A stretch of DNA of 21,563 nucleotides, from the NCBI GenBank assembly GCA_049647245.1, contig JBARXH010000218.1:1-21563 (forward strand), read 5' to 3'. The position numbers were made by a program, and so were the translations under genes. Below the pieces are notes generated by a model. That model saw nothing but the letters and a program-made list of their open reading frames with translations, searched no databases and had not been told where the DNA came from. The first letter of the stretch is position 1, and every line of letters begins with the position of its first letter. Positions 1-8,189 of this stretch are shown here, piece after piece. The DNA comes from Litorimonas sp049647245. Its GTDB lineage: Bacteria > Pseudomonadota > Alphaproteobacteria > Caulobacterales > Maricaulaceae.

Positions 1-422
1 GCTGGGGCGACGCCTTCTTCAAGTCGCTCATCCGCAAGGCGATCGCGACCGGCTATCTGCGCGTGGACATGGCGCGCTATGGCCGTCTTGTCGTCACACC
101 CGCGGGTCGAGCCTTGGTGGACGGTGATGGCGAATTTCTGATGACGGAGCCCAAGGCCCCGAAATCCAAGGCCCGCAAGCGCAAGCCCGCCCCGGAACTG
201 CTGGACGATGCGGACCAGGAGCTGCTGGCCAAGCTGAAGGGCCTGCGTCGTGACATGGCCCGCGAACTGGCCAAGCCCGCCTACATCATCTTCTCCGACG
301 CCACTCTGATCGACATGGCACAGAAACGCCCAATGGACCGTCGTCAGATGCTGGATGTCTCCGGTGTCGGGGAAACCAAGTTCGAGCGGTTCGGCGAAGC
401 CTTCCTGGAAGCGATAAACTAG
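1..422 (+). CDS. recQ: ATP-dependent DNA helicase RecQ, C-terminal part (5' end outside window)
   Basis: The reading frame is open from base 3 and gives 139 residues ending in TAG. The first part (WGDAFFKSLIRKAIATGYL, then a D-M-x-R-Y-G stretch and a T-P-A-G-R-A turn) matches the end of the winged-helix RQC domain of RecQ. A lysine/proline-rich linker follows, then an HRDC domain of about 70 residues, recognisable by PAYIIFSDATLIDMA and the closing V-S-G-V-G-E-T-K-F helix-hairpin. RecQ is a 3'-5' helicase acting in recombination repair and fork restart; HRDC helps bind DNA structures. The helicase motor lies upstream and cannot be assessed. Its TAG stop shares the four bases CTAG with the stop of the gene on the other strand. 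Confidence 0.93.
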   Translation, partial: WGDAFFKSLIRKAIATGYLRVDMARYGRLVVTPAGRALVDGDGEFLMTEPKAPKSKARKRKPAPELLDDADQELLAKLKGLRRDMARELAKPAYIIFSDATLIDMAQKRPMDRRQMLDVSGVGETKFERFGEAFLEAIN

Positions 423-892
423 GCCCGGCCGCTTTGGCAGGGCAGGGCATCCGGGACGTCCGCCAGCGTCTGGATGTGTACGGCGGGAGCCGTGTCGGTA
501 TCGTGAACCAAGGTGACGAAGACCGCGCCGGGCTGTCCGTCCACGCGACCGGCCGACGGTACGGTCTTGACCACCCGCATGTCTCCGCCGCTCAACCGGG
601 CACAGTTCGACGACAGGGGCGTTTCGTGTTTGGCGTCCTCGATCATGACATGGATGTCGGATGCCCCGCCCGCCACGGCAATGTCGAACGCGCCGACATG
701 GGTGACCAGGAACTGTGTCAGTCCGGGGGCTTCCGACGGCATCGCCTCGACGATGACGAGCCCTTCGTCGGTGGGTTTCTGCAGGGACAGCATGAACCCT
801 GCGGCCGCGGGAAGGCTCAGGAGTTCCAGACCCAGCCACACGCCGAGAAACAGGCGGAGTTTCGGCGGAGCGGACTTGAGTTTGGCGAGCAT
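419..892 (-). CDS. Small membrane-anchored hypothetical protein
   Basis: I do not recognise this 157-residue protein. An ATG at 892 gives MLAKLKSAPPKLRLFLGVWL: a basic N-terminus followed by one hydrophobic segment (about residues 12-36), read as a signal anchor or uncleaved signal. The remaining roughly 120 residues are soluble and mildly acidic, without enzyme motifs I can name; two cysteines lie in the C-terminal half. The frame stays open upstream to 973, but the extra residues look like shadow sequence and would run into the queC start region. An AGG lies about 5 bases before the chosen ATG. It converges on recQ (shared CTAG stops) and diverges from queC. Coding is supported by the clean hydrophobic N-terminus and the tight fit between neighbours. 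Confidence 0.6.
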   Translation of the reverse strand: MLAKLKSAPPKLRLFLGVWLGLELLSLPAAAGFMLSLQKPTDEGLVIVEAMPSEAPGLTQFLVTHVGAFDIAVAGGASDIHVMIEDAKHETPLSSNCARLSGGDMRVVKTVPSAGRVDGQPGAVFVTLVHDTDTAPAVHIQTLADVPDALPCQSGRA

Positions 893-971
893 GCGGCCTG
901 CGATGCACATAGCGGGCCAGCAACAGACGATGATGGTTGAGACGTTCGAGAGCCGTGATATTGGCCCGGCC

Positions 972-1676
972 ATGACCCGACCCGATACAAGCGCCGGCGT
1001 GCTGTTCTCCGGCGGTCAGGACAGTGCGACCGTGCTGGCCTGGGCGCTGGAACGCTACGACCATGTCGAGACGGTTGGTTTCAGCTACGGCCAGCGGCAC
1101 GATGTGGAAATGACGGTCCGGCAGGAGTTTCTCGCGCGTCTGCGGGAAGCGTTCCCGCAATGGACCAACCGCCTTGGCTCAGACCATGTCATCGACCTGG
1201 CGGGTTACGGAGCGATCAGCGAGACCGCGTTGACCCGCGACCGGGAGATCGACACGCTGGACTCCGGTCTGCCCAACACCTTCGTCCCGGGCCGGAACCT
1301 CGTCTTCCTGACCTACGCGGCGTCGCTCGGATGGCGGCGCGGCTTCTCCGAGCTTGTGGCGGGCATGTGCGAGGCGGATTTTTCCGGCTATCCCGATTGC
1401 CGCAAGGAAACGCTGGATGCGCAGATGCAGGCACTCTCTCTCGGGCTTGATCGCGAAACGCGTCTTCATACGCCGCTGATGCATCGGTCCAAAGCGGGAG
1501 CCTGGCAGTTGGCGGAAAAGATCGGTGGCTGGGATCTGGTGGAGTTGATCCGCGTCCATACCCATACCTGCTACCTCGGCGTCCGCGATGACCTTCACGC
1601 CTGGGGCTATGGGTGCGGGAGTTGTCCGGCTTGCGACCTGCGGGCCAAGGGTTGGGCGGAGTACGTCGCCGCATGA
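972..1676 (+). CDS. queC: 7-cyano-7-deazaguanine synthase QueC
   Basis: QueC converts 7-carboxy-7-deazaguanine to preQ0 using ATP and ammonia, a cytosolic step of queuosine tRNA modification. The 234-residue product begins MTRPDTSAGVLFSGGQDSAT; S-G-G-Q-D-S at 13-18 is the PP-loop that binds ATP. S-Y-G-Q-R-H follows at about 38-43. The C-terminal zinc site is complete: Cys200, Cys215, Cys218 and Cys221, within the typical C-G-x-C-x-x-C-x-L-R end. The frame is open upstream to 513, but the ATG at 972 fits the family length and alignment. Its TGA overlaps the ATG of queE (ATGA, 1673-1676), so the two are probably translationally coupled. The 79 bases between 892 and 972 separate it from the divergent gene; I could not pick a convincing promoter or a preQ1 riboswitch there. 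Confidence 0.95.
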   Translation: MTRPDTSAGVLFSGGQDSATVLAWALERYDHVETVGFSYGQRHDVEMTVRQEFLARLREAFPQWTNRLGSDHVIDLAGYGAISETALTRDREIDTLDSGLPNTFVPGRNLVFLTYAASLGWRRGFSELVAGMCEADFSGYPDCRKETLDAQMQALSLGLDRETRLHTPLMHRSKAGAWQLAEKIGGWDLVELIRVHTHTCYLGVRDDLHAWGYGCGSCPACDLRAKGWAEYVAA

Positions 1677-2302
1677 GTTATGCCGTCAAGGAGCTCTACC
1701 TGACCGTACAGGGCGAAGGCGCGCAGGCCGGCCGCGTGGCCGTCTTCCTGCGCTTTGCAGGCTGCAACCTGTGGAGTGGCCGCGAGGCGGACCGTGCGAG
1801 CGCGGTCTGCAGCTTCTGCGACACGGACTTCGTCGGGACCAACGGACCGGGCGGCGGGCGTTTCGATGCGGACGGATTGGCCGAAGCGGTTCTGGAGGCA
1901 TGGCCGGAGGGCCAAGGCGATAGATGGGTGGTTTGCACGGGCGGCGAGCCCCTGCTGCAACTCGACGCGACGCTGATCGACGCAATCAAGGCGCGCGGCT
2001 TCAAGATCGCCGTCGAAACCAACGGGACGATCGAGGCGCCGGACGGGTTGGACTGGATCTGCGTCAGTCCGAAAGCCGACGCGCCCGTCGTGCAGACGTC
2101 AGGGCAGGAACTGAAGCTGGTCTATCCGCAAGCGCGGAACCATCCGGTGGAGTTCGAGTCCATGGCGTTCGAGAACTTCTTCCTGCAGCCCCTCGACAAT
2201 CCGAACCGGCAAGAGAATACGGACGCGGCGTTCGCCTACTGCCTCGCTCACCCGCAATGGCGGCTGAGCGTGCAATCCCACAAATATATCGGTGTACCCT
2301 AG
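1673..2302 (+). CDS. queE: 7-carboxy-7-deazaguanine synthase QueE (radical SAM)
   Basis: QueE is a radical SAM enzyme that rearranges 6-carboxytetrahydropterin into 7-carboxy-7-deazaguanine, the substrate of QueC. The 209-residue product starts MSYAVKELYLTVQGEGAQAG, the family's usual N-terminus with the Q-G-E-G motif. The iron-sulfur cysteines are Cys31, Cys46 and Cys49, i.e. C-x14-C-x2-C, the long-spaced variant known in part of the family rather than the classic C-x3-C-x2-C. A T-G-G-E-P-L motif (SAM binding) follows near residue 88, then V-E-T-N-G-T and S-P-K-A. It overlaps queC by four bases. queD, which makes the QueE substrate, is not in the window. The stop shares CTAG with the convergent gene at 2299. 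Confidence 0.95.
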   Translation: MSYAVKELYLTVQGEGAQAGRVAVFLRFAGCNLWSGREADRASAVCSFCDTDFVGTNGPGGGRFDADGLAEAVLEAWPEGQGDRWVVCTGGEPLLQLDATLIDAIKARGFKIAVETNGTIEAPDGLDWICVSPKADAPVVQTSGQELKLVYPQARNHPVEFESMAFENFFLQPLDNPNRQENTDAAFAYCLAHPQWRLSVQSHKYIGVP

Positions 2303-2931
2303 GAGAGCGTTTTCGCCGTCCGGCTGCTGAAACGGGAGATGGCCCGGCGGGCATCGGTCCAGACGCCGGTCGCACGTGCAAACGCGAAATTGTCCAGAGC
2401 GCTTTCATACCAGCGGTAGTCGACCGTGCCGAGGGACTCGCCGGTCGCGCCAATCAGTTCGCCGCTCAATTCGGCTCCGCCGATGCCGAAGCTGTCCAGG
2501 CTGAGACCCGGTTCGCGCGACATCTGTTCGAACGTCGGACGATTGTTCTTCACGTCCTCCAGAGTTACGCGAAACGTGACGGACGCGTCCTCACTCACCG
2601 AAATGCCGCGCTTGGCAAAGTCCTCGGTAAGTTCCTCACGCACATCTTCGAGCAATATGTCGAGATCCTTCTGTCCGTAGAATCCGTTGGACGAAAAGCC
2701 CGACCGGATGCTGCGAACGCCCGCGCCGCCGCGTTTGCGCAGGGACTTGGGCAGATTGTCCGCGCGGTGTTGCAGGCTTTCCGACAAGACGACTTCGATC
2801 TTCACGGGTGTCTGGACGGGCCGTTCGATCGTCGTGTCGAACCCGCGGGACGAGGCCGCCGCCGAAACCGGAACGAGAGCGGGGGCGAGACAGAGGGCGG
2901 AGGTGGCAAGAAACAAGCTTAGGCGGGTCAT
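2299..2931 (-). CDS. Exported hypothetical protein with N-terminal signal peptide
   Basis: The product has 210 residues. It begins with a clear Sec signal peptide (MTRLSLFLATSALCLAPALV, with an A-rich cleavage site near residues 24-27), so the mature protein should be periplasmic or outer-membrane associated; no lipobox cysteine is seen. The mature part is soluble. It carries a G-I-G-G-A-E-L-S-G-E-L stretch followed by T-G-E-S-L-G-T-V-D and a C-terminal W-x-D-A-x-x-A-I-x-R-F helix. From memory this weakly resembles DUF3313/DUF4410-type envelope proteins, but I would not assign it. The start is well supported: AAGGAG sits 7 bases before the ATG at 2931. A plausible promoter lies just upstream. 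The gene follows the lipoprotein gene on the same strand after 86 bases and converges on queE with shared CTAG stops. Confidence 0.82.
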   Translation of the reverse strand: MTRLSLFLATSALCLAPALVPVSAAASSRGFDTTIERPVQTPVKIEVVLSESLQHRADNLPKSLRKRGGAGVRSIRSGFSSNGFYGQKDLDILLEDVREELTEDFAKRGISVSEDASVTFRVTLEDVKNNRPTFEQMSREPGLSLDSFGIGGAELSGELIGATGESLGTVDYRWYESALDNFAFARATGVWTDARRAISRFSSRTAKTLS

Positions 2932-2956
2932 CAGATATCTCCTTAACTATGGTGAG

Positions 2957-2985
2957 AAGATAGTGAATCGTCGCGTCAGACGCAA
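2957..2985 (-). promoter_or_regulatory. Putative sigma70-type promoter for the exported protein gene
   Basis: Read on the minus strand, TTGCGT (2985-2980) and TATCTT (2962-2957) are separated by exactly 17 bases, with the ATG about 25 bases further on. An 11-base palindrome (GCGTCTGACGC, 2973-2983) overlaps the -35 element and could be an operator half or chance. The match to consensus is only partial, so this is a suggestion. Confidence 0.33.
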
Positions 2986-3017
2986 ATGAAGCCCTTGTGA
3001 GGTCCGGGCAACACGCC

Positions 3018-3386
3018 TCAGGCCGCGACGTCTATGACAACTTCGATCAGGTTTCCGGCCCGCCGGATGTTGTCCAGTTCGGCGTCGAGCTGCGCCGCCT
3101 TGATGGTCCGAGTGACCTTCATGACCGAGCCAGCCGTGTCCAGCGCGGTCTTGGTTACCACGAGCATATCGGTTGTTGTGTCGAGGGCCTTGTCCGAGAT
3201 TTTCACAGGGACGGAGCCGACATAGTACACCGCTTTTCCCGTTCCAATGACGGCCTTGCCTGTAGTTTTGCCGACCGCATAAGTGGCCTGGAATGGAAGC
3301 GCGACGGCTTTTCCGGTCGTTTTCGCAACAGTCATGCAACCGGACAGCCATAAGGCCGTGACGACAATCAGTGTGAAATAGCGCAT
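3018..3386 (-). CDS. Small lipoprotein with KTTGKAV repeats
   Basis: From the ATG at 3386 the product is 122 residues, with a lipoprotein signal MRYFTLIVVTALWLSGCMTV: the L-S-G-C lipobox makes Cys17 the lipidated residue. GAGGGG lies about 9 bases before this ATG, which favours it over the upstream start at 3413. The mature N-terminus has short imperfect repeats: KTTGKAV at 22-28 and again at 40-46, then GTGKAV at 48-53, giving a glycine/valine/lysine-rich segment. A helical C-terminal half follows, with alternating charged and hydrophobic residues and no enzyme motif. Residue 18 is Met rather than Asp, so outer-membrane sorting by Lol is likely. It lies 58 bases after the MoxR module on the same strand and could be its last member or be separately transcribed. 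Function unknown. Confidence 0.82.
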   Translation of the reverse strand: MRYFTLIVVTALWLSGCMTVAKTTGKAVALPFQATYAVGKTTGKAVIGTGKAVYYVGSVPVKISDKALDTTTDMLVVTKTALDTAGSVMKVTRTIKAAQLDAELDNIRRAGNLIEVVIDVAA

Positions 3387-3444
3387 GTTCCAGATCCCCT
3401 CAGGCTGGGCCAATAGCGTGCCAATCTTGAACCAGGCCTTAATC

Positions 3445-5538
3445 CTAGCGCGCTTCGCGAGACCAGCCCCAAGCCAGGAAGGCGAAGAAGGCGAGGAAGA
3501 AGACCAAAGGCGGCGCGAGGGGGCGCCGTTGTGACCGCGTGACCGTGTAGGCCTGATTGTCGCGTACGCCCATCCAGTCGGATCCGGACAGACTGCCCGA
3601 GCGCACGCGCCGTATTGCCGGCAAGTTTGATGCGTCGAGTCCTATGGAGGCTGCAAGGCCGTCCGTCGCATCGATCAGCGGAGCGATGTTGTCGAGTGTG
3701 GGGAGCAGTTGTGAAAACTCGACCGGGTTGAGATTGCCGACCGCCGCGACCGTGGACAGGTCGCCTTGCGACAGGCGGTATCCGCCAAGCCCGGCGATGG
3801 GAGCGGTCGCCGTGTAATAGCCGGGCGACACTTCGGTCAGGGTCATGATGGACTGCGTTCCGTCCGGTGCGGTCAGAGTCAGCGGCTCCGTGGCTTCGCC
3901 GAGTGTGCGGCGCTCGATCAGAAGCTGACCGTTCTCCGCCCGCGCCGTCAGCGTCTCACCGTCCAGGTCCGGCTCGCCGAGAAGCCAATGGGCGGTCCGC
4001 CGGAACATTTCCCGGTACGGTCCGCCTCCCTGATGACCCTTCGCCCAGAGCCAGGCCTGGTCACTCATCAGCATGGCGACGCGGCCGTCCGCGACCCGGT
4101 CGATGACGAAAAGCGGCGTGCCGTCCGGTCCTTCCATGAGAACATTGCCGGAGATCGGATCGTTTCCAATGGCCCGGTACCAAGAACCCCAGTCCCGCTC
4201 CTCGCGCCCGTCGAACGACCGGGTGATGGGATGGAGACGTCCCTTGTCGTTCAACTCTGCCCGGAAAGCCGTCTCGATCGTCTGGCCGGTCGGACGCGAA
4301 GGCAGCACACCGGCCAGAGGGGTGAGGTAGAGACTGTCAGTCGAAGGATAGGCCGGACCTGTCGCCAACAGGAGTGCCCCGCCGTCTTCCACGTAGCGGG
4401 CAATGTTGGAGAAGTAGCGTGGCGGGATGGTCGGCTCGCTCATGCCGTTCATGCGCGGGATGCTCCGGCGCTTGTACTGGTCGAAGATGATGAGATCGAA
4501 GTCGTCCAGACGCTCCTCGAACAGCTGACGGCGCGGGAACTGGATCAGGGAGAGTTCCGTATCACGGGCATTGGGATTCTTGACCCGGGGCTGTGTCAGG
4601 ATGGTGAATTGGACAAGGTCGATCGCCGGGTCGGACTTCAAGAGATTCCGCCAGGATCGCCCGCCACTATGCGGCTCGCCCGTGATCAGCAGAACCCGCA
4701 TTCGGTCGCGTATACCGCTGATTTCGGAGATGAAGAGGTTGTTGTTGAGGGTCAGCTCTCCGCCTTCGGCCGGAATGACCGTCATCTCGACGATGTTGCG
4801 ACCGCGCTTTTCGATGTCGAGGGGGATGGGGAGGGTCTGGCCGATGGTGATCGGGAAACGTGCGACCCGGTCTCCGTTCAAGCGGACCTCGATTTCTGCG
4901 CGCTCGCCCTCATGGCCCGGATCGTCCACGCGCAGCTCGAACTGCGCGAAGTCGCCCACGACACCGAATTTCGGAGCCGTGACGGCCGAGATGCGGCGGT
5001 CTCTCGCATCCGGATCACCGACGATCAGGGCGTGAACGGGGACGCCTTCTGGCACGGCGTCCGCCGTCGCCTCCGTGACATCATGCGTCTGGCCATCGGT
5101 CAGGGCGATCACGCCGCCCAACCGTCCCGTGGGGACCGAGGCGAGCGCGTCCCGAAGGCTATTGCCGAGACGGGTGCCTTCCGCATCCGGTGGGATGGTG
5201 ACAGTGACCACATCGACCGGGCCGGTCGCTGCCAGAGCGTCCCGCAGCGCGACCTCGGCCGCATCGGCTGTCGCCGTGCGGCTTTCCAGCTGCATGGAAT
5301 CGGAAGCGTCCTTCAGGATGACGACCGTGTCGGGAAGCGGTCGGCGTTCTTCGCTGACAAGCTGAGGGCCGGAGAGGGCGACTGCCAGAGCCAGCGCAGC
5401 CATCAGGCGCGCCCAGGCCGACTGCAAACGGGTGATGCCAGCCACGAGGGCCGCCATTAGCGCCGCGCCGACCGCCACGGCCACCCACAGCCATGGCAGC
5501 AACGGGTCGAAGGCGAGGCTGGACAGGAAATCCGTCAT
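3445..5538 (-). CDS. Large membrane protein with von Willebrand-like and amidotransferase-like folds (MoxR module)
   Basis: The product has 697 residues. Two N-terminal membrane segments (about 13-37 and 43-61) are followed by a von Willebrand A-like domain: K-D-A-S-D-S-M gives the D-x-S-x-S metal site near residue 76, and A-L-T-D-G-Q supplies the later Thr-Asp. After a beta-rich region, the middle (R-V-L-L-I-T-G-E-P-H-S-G-G, later G-G-A-L-L-L-A-T-G-P-A) looks like the class I glutamine-amidotransferase-like fold found in such proteins, without a clear Cys-His catalytic pair. A final membrane helix lies near residues 670-690. The ATG overlaps the TGA of the DUF4159 gene (ATGA, 5535-5538). Proteins of this type follow DUF4159 genes in many alphaproteobacteria; the role is presumed to be a membrane partner of the MoxR ATPase, not proven. 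Confidence 0.87.
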   Translation of the reverse strand: MTDFLSSLAFDPLLPWLWVAVAVGAALMAALVAGITRLQSAWARLMAALALAVALSGPQLVSEERRPLPDTVVILKDASDSMQLESRTATADAAEVALRDALAATGPVDVVTVTIPPDAEGTRLGNSLRDALASVPTGRLGGVIALTDGQTHDVTEATADAVPEGVPVHALIVGDPDARDRRISAVTAPKFGVVGDFAQFELRVDDPGHEGERAEIEVRLNGDRVARFPITIGQTLPIPLDIEKRGRNIVEMTVIPAEGGELTLNNNLFISEISGIRDRMRVLLITGEPHSGGRSWRNLLKSDPAIDLVQFTILTQPRVKNPNARDTELSLIQFPRRQLFEERLDDFDLIIFDQYKRRSIPRMNGMSEPTIPPRYFSNIARYVEDGGALLLATGPAYPSTDSLYLTPLAGVLPSRPTGQTIETAFRAELNDKGRLHPITRSFDGREERDWGSWYRAIGNDPISGNVLMEGPDGTPLFVIDRVADGRVAMLMSDQAWLWAKGHQGGGPYREMFRRTAHWLLGEPDLDGETLTARAENGQLLIERRTLGEATEPLTLTAPDGTQSIMTLTEVSPGYYTATAPIAGLGGYRLSQGDLSTVAAVGNLNPVEFSQLLPTLDNIAPLIDATDGLAASIGLDASNLPAIRRVRSGSLSGSDWMGVRDNQAYTVTRSQRRPLAPPLVFFLAFFAFLAWGWSREAR

Positions 5539-8189
5539 TGCGGGGCCGCCGTTCCGAGACGCCGGATCAATTCGGCCGCGTGGACCTGGTCGGCTTTGTA
5601 GTTGCCCGACAGGGTATACATCGCGACATTGATGCCGAACCGCATGGCAAATTCCCGCTGGCGTGGCATGTCGTTTTCCAGATCGGCGAGCGCTCCTGTG
5701 GACTCGTCCACGGCCCAGGCGGACGCCCAGTCATTGGACCCGACGATCACGGCGCTGACACCGTCCCGGCCCGCTTGGGACGCGCCGCCCGCTTCGACGA
5801 AGACAGGACCATTGGCCCAGCGTCCCGGGAAGACTAAGGTCAAATAGAACGACTTGGTCAGGACATGGTCGTCGGGCACGGCCTCCAGCCGGCCGATGGC
5901 CAATCCTTCGGAAACACGGGCCAGGCCGGGATGGCTGCCGCCCGCGCGCAGGCCTCTCTCCGCTTCGTCCGCCGTGTCGATGACGAGTGTCCCGCCCGAT
6001 GCGATATAGGCATTGAGGCCCAGCCGTTCCGGCTCCGTGAGCGCGGGAGTATCGAGCCTGACTGGCCAATAGAGGAACGGGTAGAGTTCCAGCCCGTCGC
6101 TGTCAGGAGACACGGCATGAACCCCAATGGGTTCGATCGTCGTGCGCCGTGTCAGTTCTTGGCGAAGTGTTTCGAGCGCGACCCGGCTCAGCTCGTCGAG
6201 CCGTCCGTCGCCCGTCTCGACATAGGCCAAGTGCAAGCCGAGTGCGGCATCGCGTACCCTGTCAGCCTCAGGCGTCTGGGCGTCGGCGGAAATCGGCACG
6301 ACAGCCAGCCCGATGACGATCAGACCGGCGAGGGCAGGGCGCAGGCGGGCCGTCCGGCCTGTCAGGATGACGGACAACAGCACATCGAGCGCAAGCATGG
6401 CCAAAGCGAAGCCGAGCAGCATACCCGCCAGGGACCGGGGCTCCCGACCATCGAGCCGCTCGACGCGGAGACCGTCCGTATCGACTCGTTGAAGTGCGCT
6501 CGGATCGCTGACGGCCTGCACGGCCCGCTGCCGTGTCCCGGACCTGTAATAACCGGGTGGCAAGTCCGCCACTTGTGCGTCCCACCTCTCATCCGGGATG
6601 TTCACGGCTTGGAGGGGCGGCGGACGGAGTTCGCCGAACGGACCGAGCACGCGGTCGAGCGTCCACGCCCCGCCGCTGTCGGTTGTCGTGATCTGCCGAG
6701 ACTTGGCCAAGGGCAGGGTGCGCTTCAACATATCGACGTAAAGGCCTGAAATCGCGAGGTTCGACCATTGCGGCCCTGCCGTGACGTGGAACAGGACGAT
6801 GCGTCCCTCGCCAAAAGGCGCCGATGTGACGACCGGAGAGCCGTCCTCCAGTCGTGCCCAGGTCCGGGCGTCGGTTTCCGCGCCCGGGCGAGCCATGACC
6901 TGCCGCGACACGGTCACGTCCTCGGGGATCGGTAGACCGGCAAAAGGCGAGTCGGTATCGAACGGGGCGAGCTGTTGCGGAGTTTCCCACGCCAGCGCGC
7001 CGCCGATGGACCGGCCGCCCCGACGCAAGGGGACAGGCGACAACGCGTCCGTACCATCCGCGAGCTGCGGTCCGGCAAAGCGCACGAGCACGCCGCCCGT
7101 CTCGACATACTCGACGATTTCGGGGGCTTCCGAACTCATGGAGTCCGGCATGACGAGGACGCTGGGGTTGAGCGACAGCACTGTCTCGACATCCCCGATG
7201 AACAGGTCGGCAAAAGGCCCCAGCGCCTGCTCGGTATAGAAATCTTCTGACAGAAGGGGGCTGGACGTGCCGGAGGCAGGCGCCAGCACTCCGACAAGGG
7301 GTCTGCCAAACGTATCATCGAGCAGGCGCGTCGACACGCCCGCCCGCATCCCGGCGATCCTCAAGCGCGTCACGCGGGACCGCAGTTGCGGAGGCAGGGC
7401 AATGCTGGCGGTCGCCAAGGACGTCCCCAGGGCAAAGGCCAGGTCTTCCGAGGCCAGCACGTCACCATTCGAGGACAGGGCTTCGACTGTCGCCGACCGC
7501 GGCGTGTGAGCGCTGTACCAGTCGCTTTCGAAGCCATTGGCGGTTTCGCGGACGCCGCCGGCAACGATGGCCGTTTCAGAGGCTGCGGGCAGGACAATCA
7601 CGGCATCGGCCGCCTGCAGGGAGCCGAGCAGAGCCTCATCATCGCCGAAACCAATCCCGGCTGACAGGAAGACCGTCCGCCGGTCCTCGGGCAGATCCGG
7701 CAGGCTGACGCCCCGGGCCGTCGAGCGTGGCGCCGCCGAGCGGAGCCTCTGAAGTGCCTCTGCAGCCGGGACGGGATCAAGCTCCGCATCGTCACCGAGA
7801 AGCAGCACGGCGGTCTCGTTGGCTCTCTGGGCCTCTCTCAGACGGTTGCGCGCATCGTCCATCATCGTGTCCCAGACCGGAGCAGCAGCGGCGCTGTCAT
7901 CGACGATGAGGGTCAGGGGAGCTGTATCGACATTGTCCTCCGACGTGAGAATGGGGAGGCTCAGCGCGAACACTGCCAGAGCGACCATGAGCAGTCGGAA
8001 CAGCAGGACCCAGAAGGGCGTGGCGTTGGGCGTTTCCTCGTCCGTTTCGACACCTTGAAGGATCGCTAGAGGTGGAAAGAGCCGACGCTTCGGGGCGGGC
8101 GGGCTGACCTTGAGGATCCACCAGACGAGCGGCAGGGTGATCAGCCCGATCAGGGTCAGTGGCGCGAGCAGGGATAGGCTGCCCATCAC
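5535..8189 (-). CDS. BatA/DUF4159 domain membrane protein (MoxR module)
   Basis: The product has 884 residues. The N-terminus has two membrane segments (about 8-26 and 58-81) bracketing a basic P-P-A-P-K-R-R-L-F-P-P loop, the typical BatA-like N-terminal domain (TIGR02226). A degenerate von Willebrand-like region follows (L-I-V-D-D-S near residue 97), then a long periplasmic middle. Two further membrane segments lie near 595-645. The C-terminal 210 or so residues (from A-D-R-V-R-D-A-A-L-G, through Y-P-F-L-Y-W-P-V and G-G-T-L-V-I-D-T) match DUF4159. The first codon is GTG at 8189, followed at once by ATG at 8186; either could start. The upstream DUF58 stop TGA overlaps them, implying coupled translation. 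Function is inferred only from the MoxR/Bat context. Confidence 0.88.
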   Translation of the reverse strand: MMGSLSLLAPLTLIGLITLPLVWWILKVSPPAPKRRLFPPLAILQGVETDEETPNATPFWVLLFRLLMVALAVFALSLPILTSEDNVDTAPLTLIVDDSAAAAPVWDTMMDDARNRLREAQRANETAVLLLGDDAELDPVPAAEALQRLRSAAPRSTARGVSLPDLPEDRRTVFLSAGIGFGDDEALLGSLQAADAVIVLPAASETAIVAGGVRETANGFESDWYSAHTPRSATVEALSSNGDVLASEDLAFALGTSLATASIALPPQLRSRVTRLRIAGMRAGVSTRLLDDTFGRPLVGVLAPASGTSSPLLSEDFYTEQALGPFADLFIGDVETVLSLNPSVLVMPDSMSSEAPEIVEYVETGGVLVRFAGPQLADGTDALSPVPLRRGGRSIGGALAWETPQQLAPFDTDSPFAGLPIPEDVTVSRQVMARPGAETDARTWARLEDGSPVVTSAPFGEGRIVLFHVTAGPQWSNLAISGLYVDMLKRTLPLAKSRQITTTDSGGAWTLDRVLGPFGELRPPPLQAVNIPDERWDAQVADLPPGYYRSGTRQRAVQAVSDPSALQRVDTDGLRVERLDGREPRSLAGMLLGFALAMLALDVLLSVILTGRTARLRPALAGLIVIGLAVVPISADAQTPEADRVRDAALGLHLAYVETGDGRLDELSRVALETLRQELTRRTTIEPIGVHAVSPDSDGLELYPFLYWPVRLDTPALTEPERLGLNAYIASGGTLVIDTADEAERGLRAGGSHPGLARVSEGLAIGRLEAVPDDHVLTKSFYLTLVFPGRWANGPVFVEAGGASQAGRDGVSAVIVGSNDWASAWAVDESTGALADLENDMPRQREFAMRFGINVAMYTLSGNYKADQVHAAELIRRLGTAAPQ

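Noticed and set aside
513..971. Possible N-terminal extension of QueC
   Set aside because: The extra residues are unlike QueC and overlap the divergent gene; the ATG at 972 gives the normal QueC start.
893..971. preQ1 riboswitch upstream of queC
   Set aside because: No preQ1 aptamer-like pseudoknot sequence is visible in the short gap, and the genes are preQ0 synthesis genes that need not carry one.
1924..2922. 332-codon open frame on the plus strand
   Set aside because: Runs across queE in another frame and antisense to the exported protein; Arg-rich and featureless.
3766..5460. 564-codon open frame on the plus strand
   Set aside because: It lies wholly antisense to the 697-residue membrane protein. 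Its protein is Arg/Asp-rich without domains, as expected from high-G+C antisense frames.
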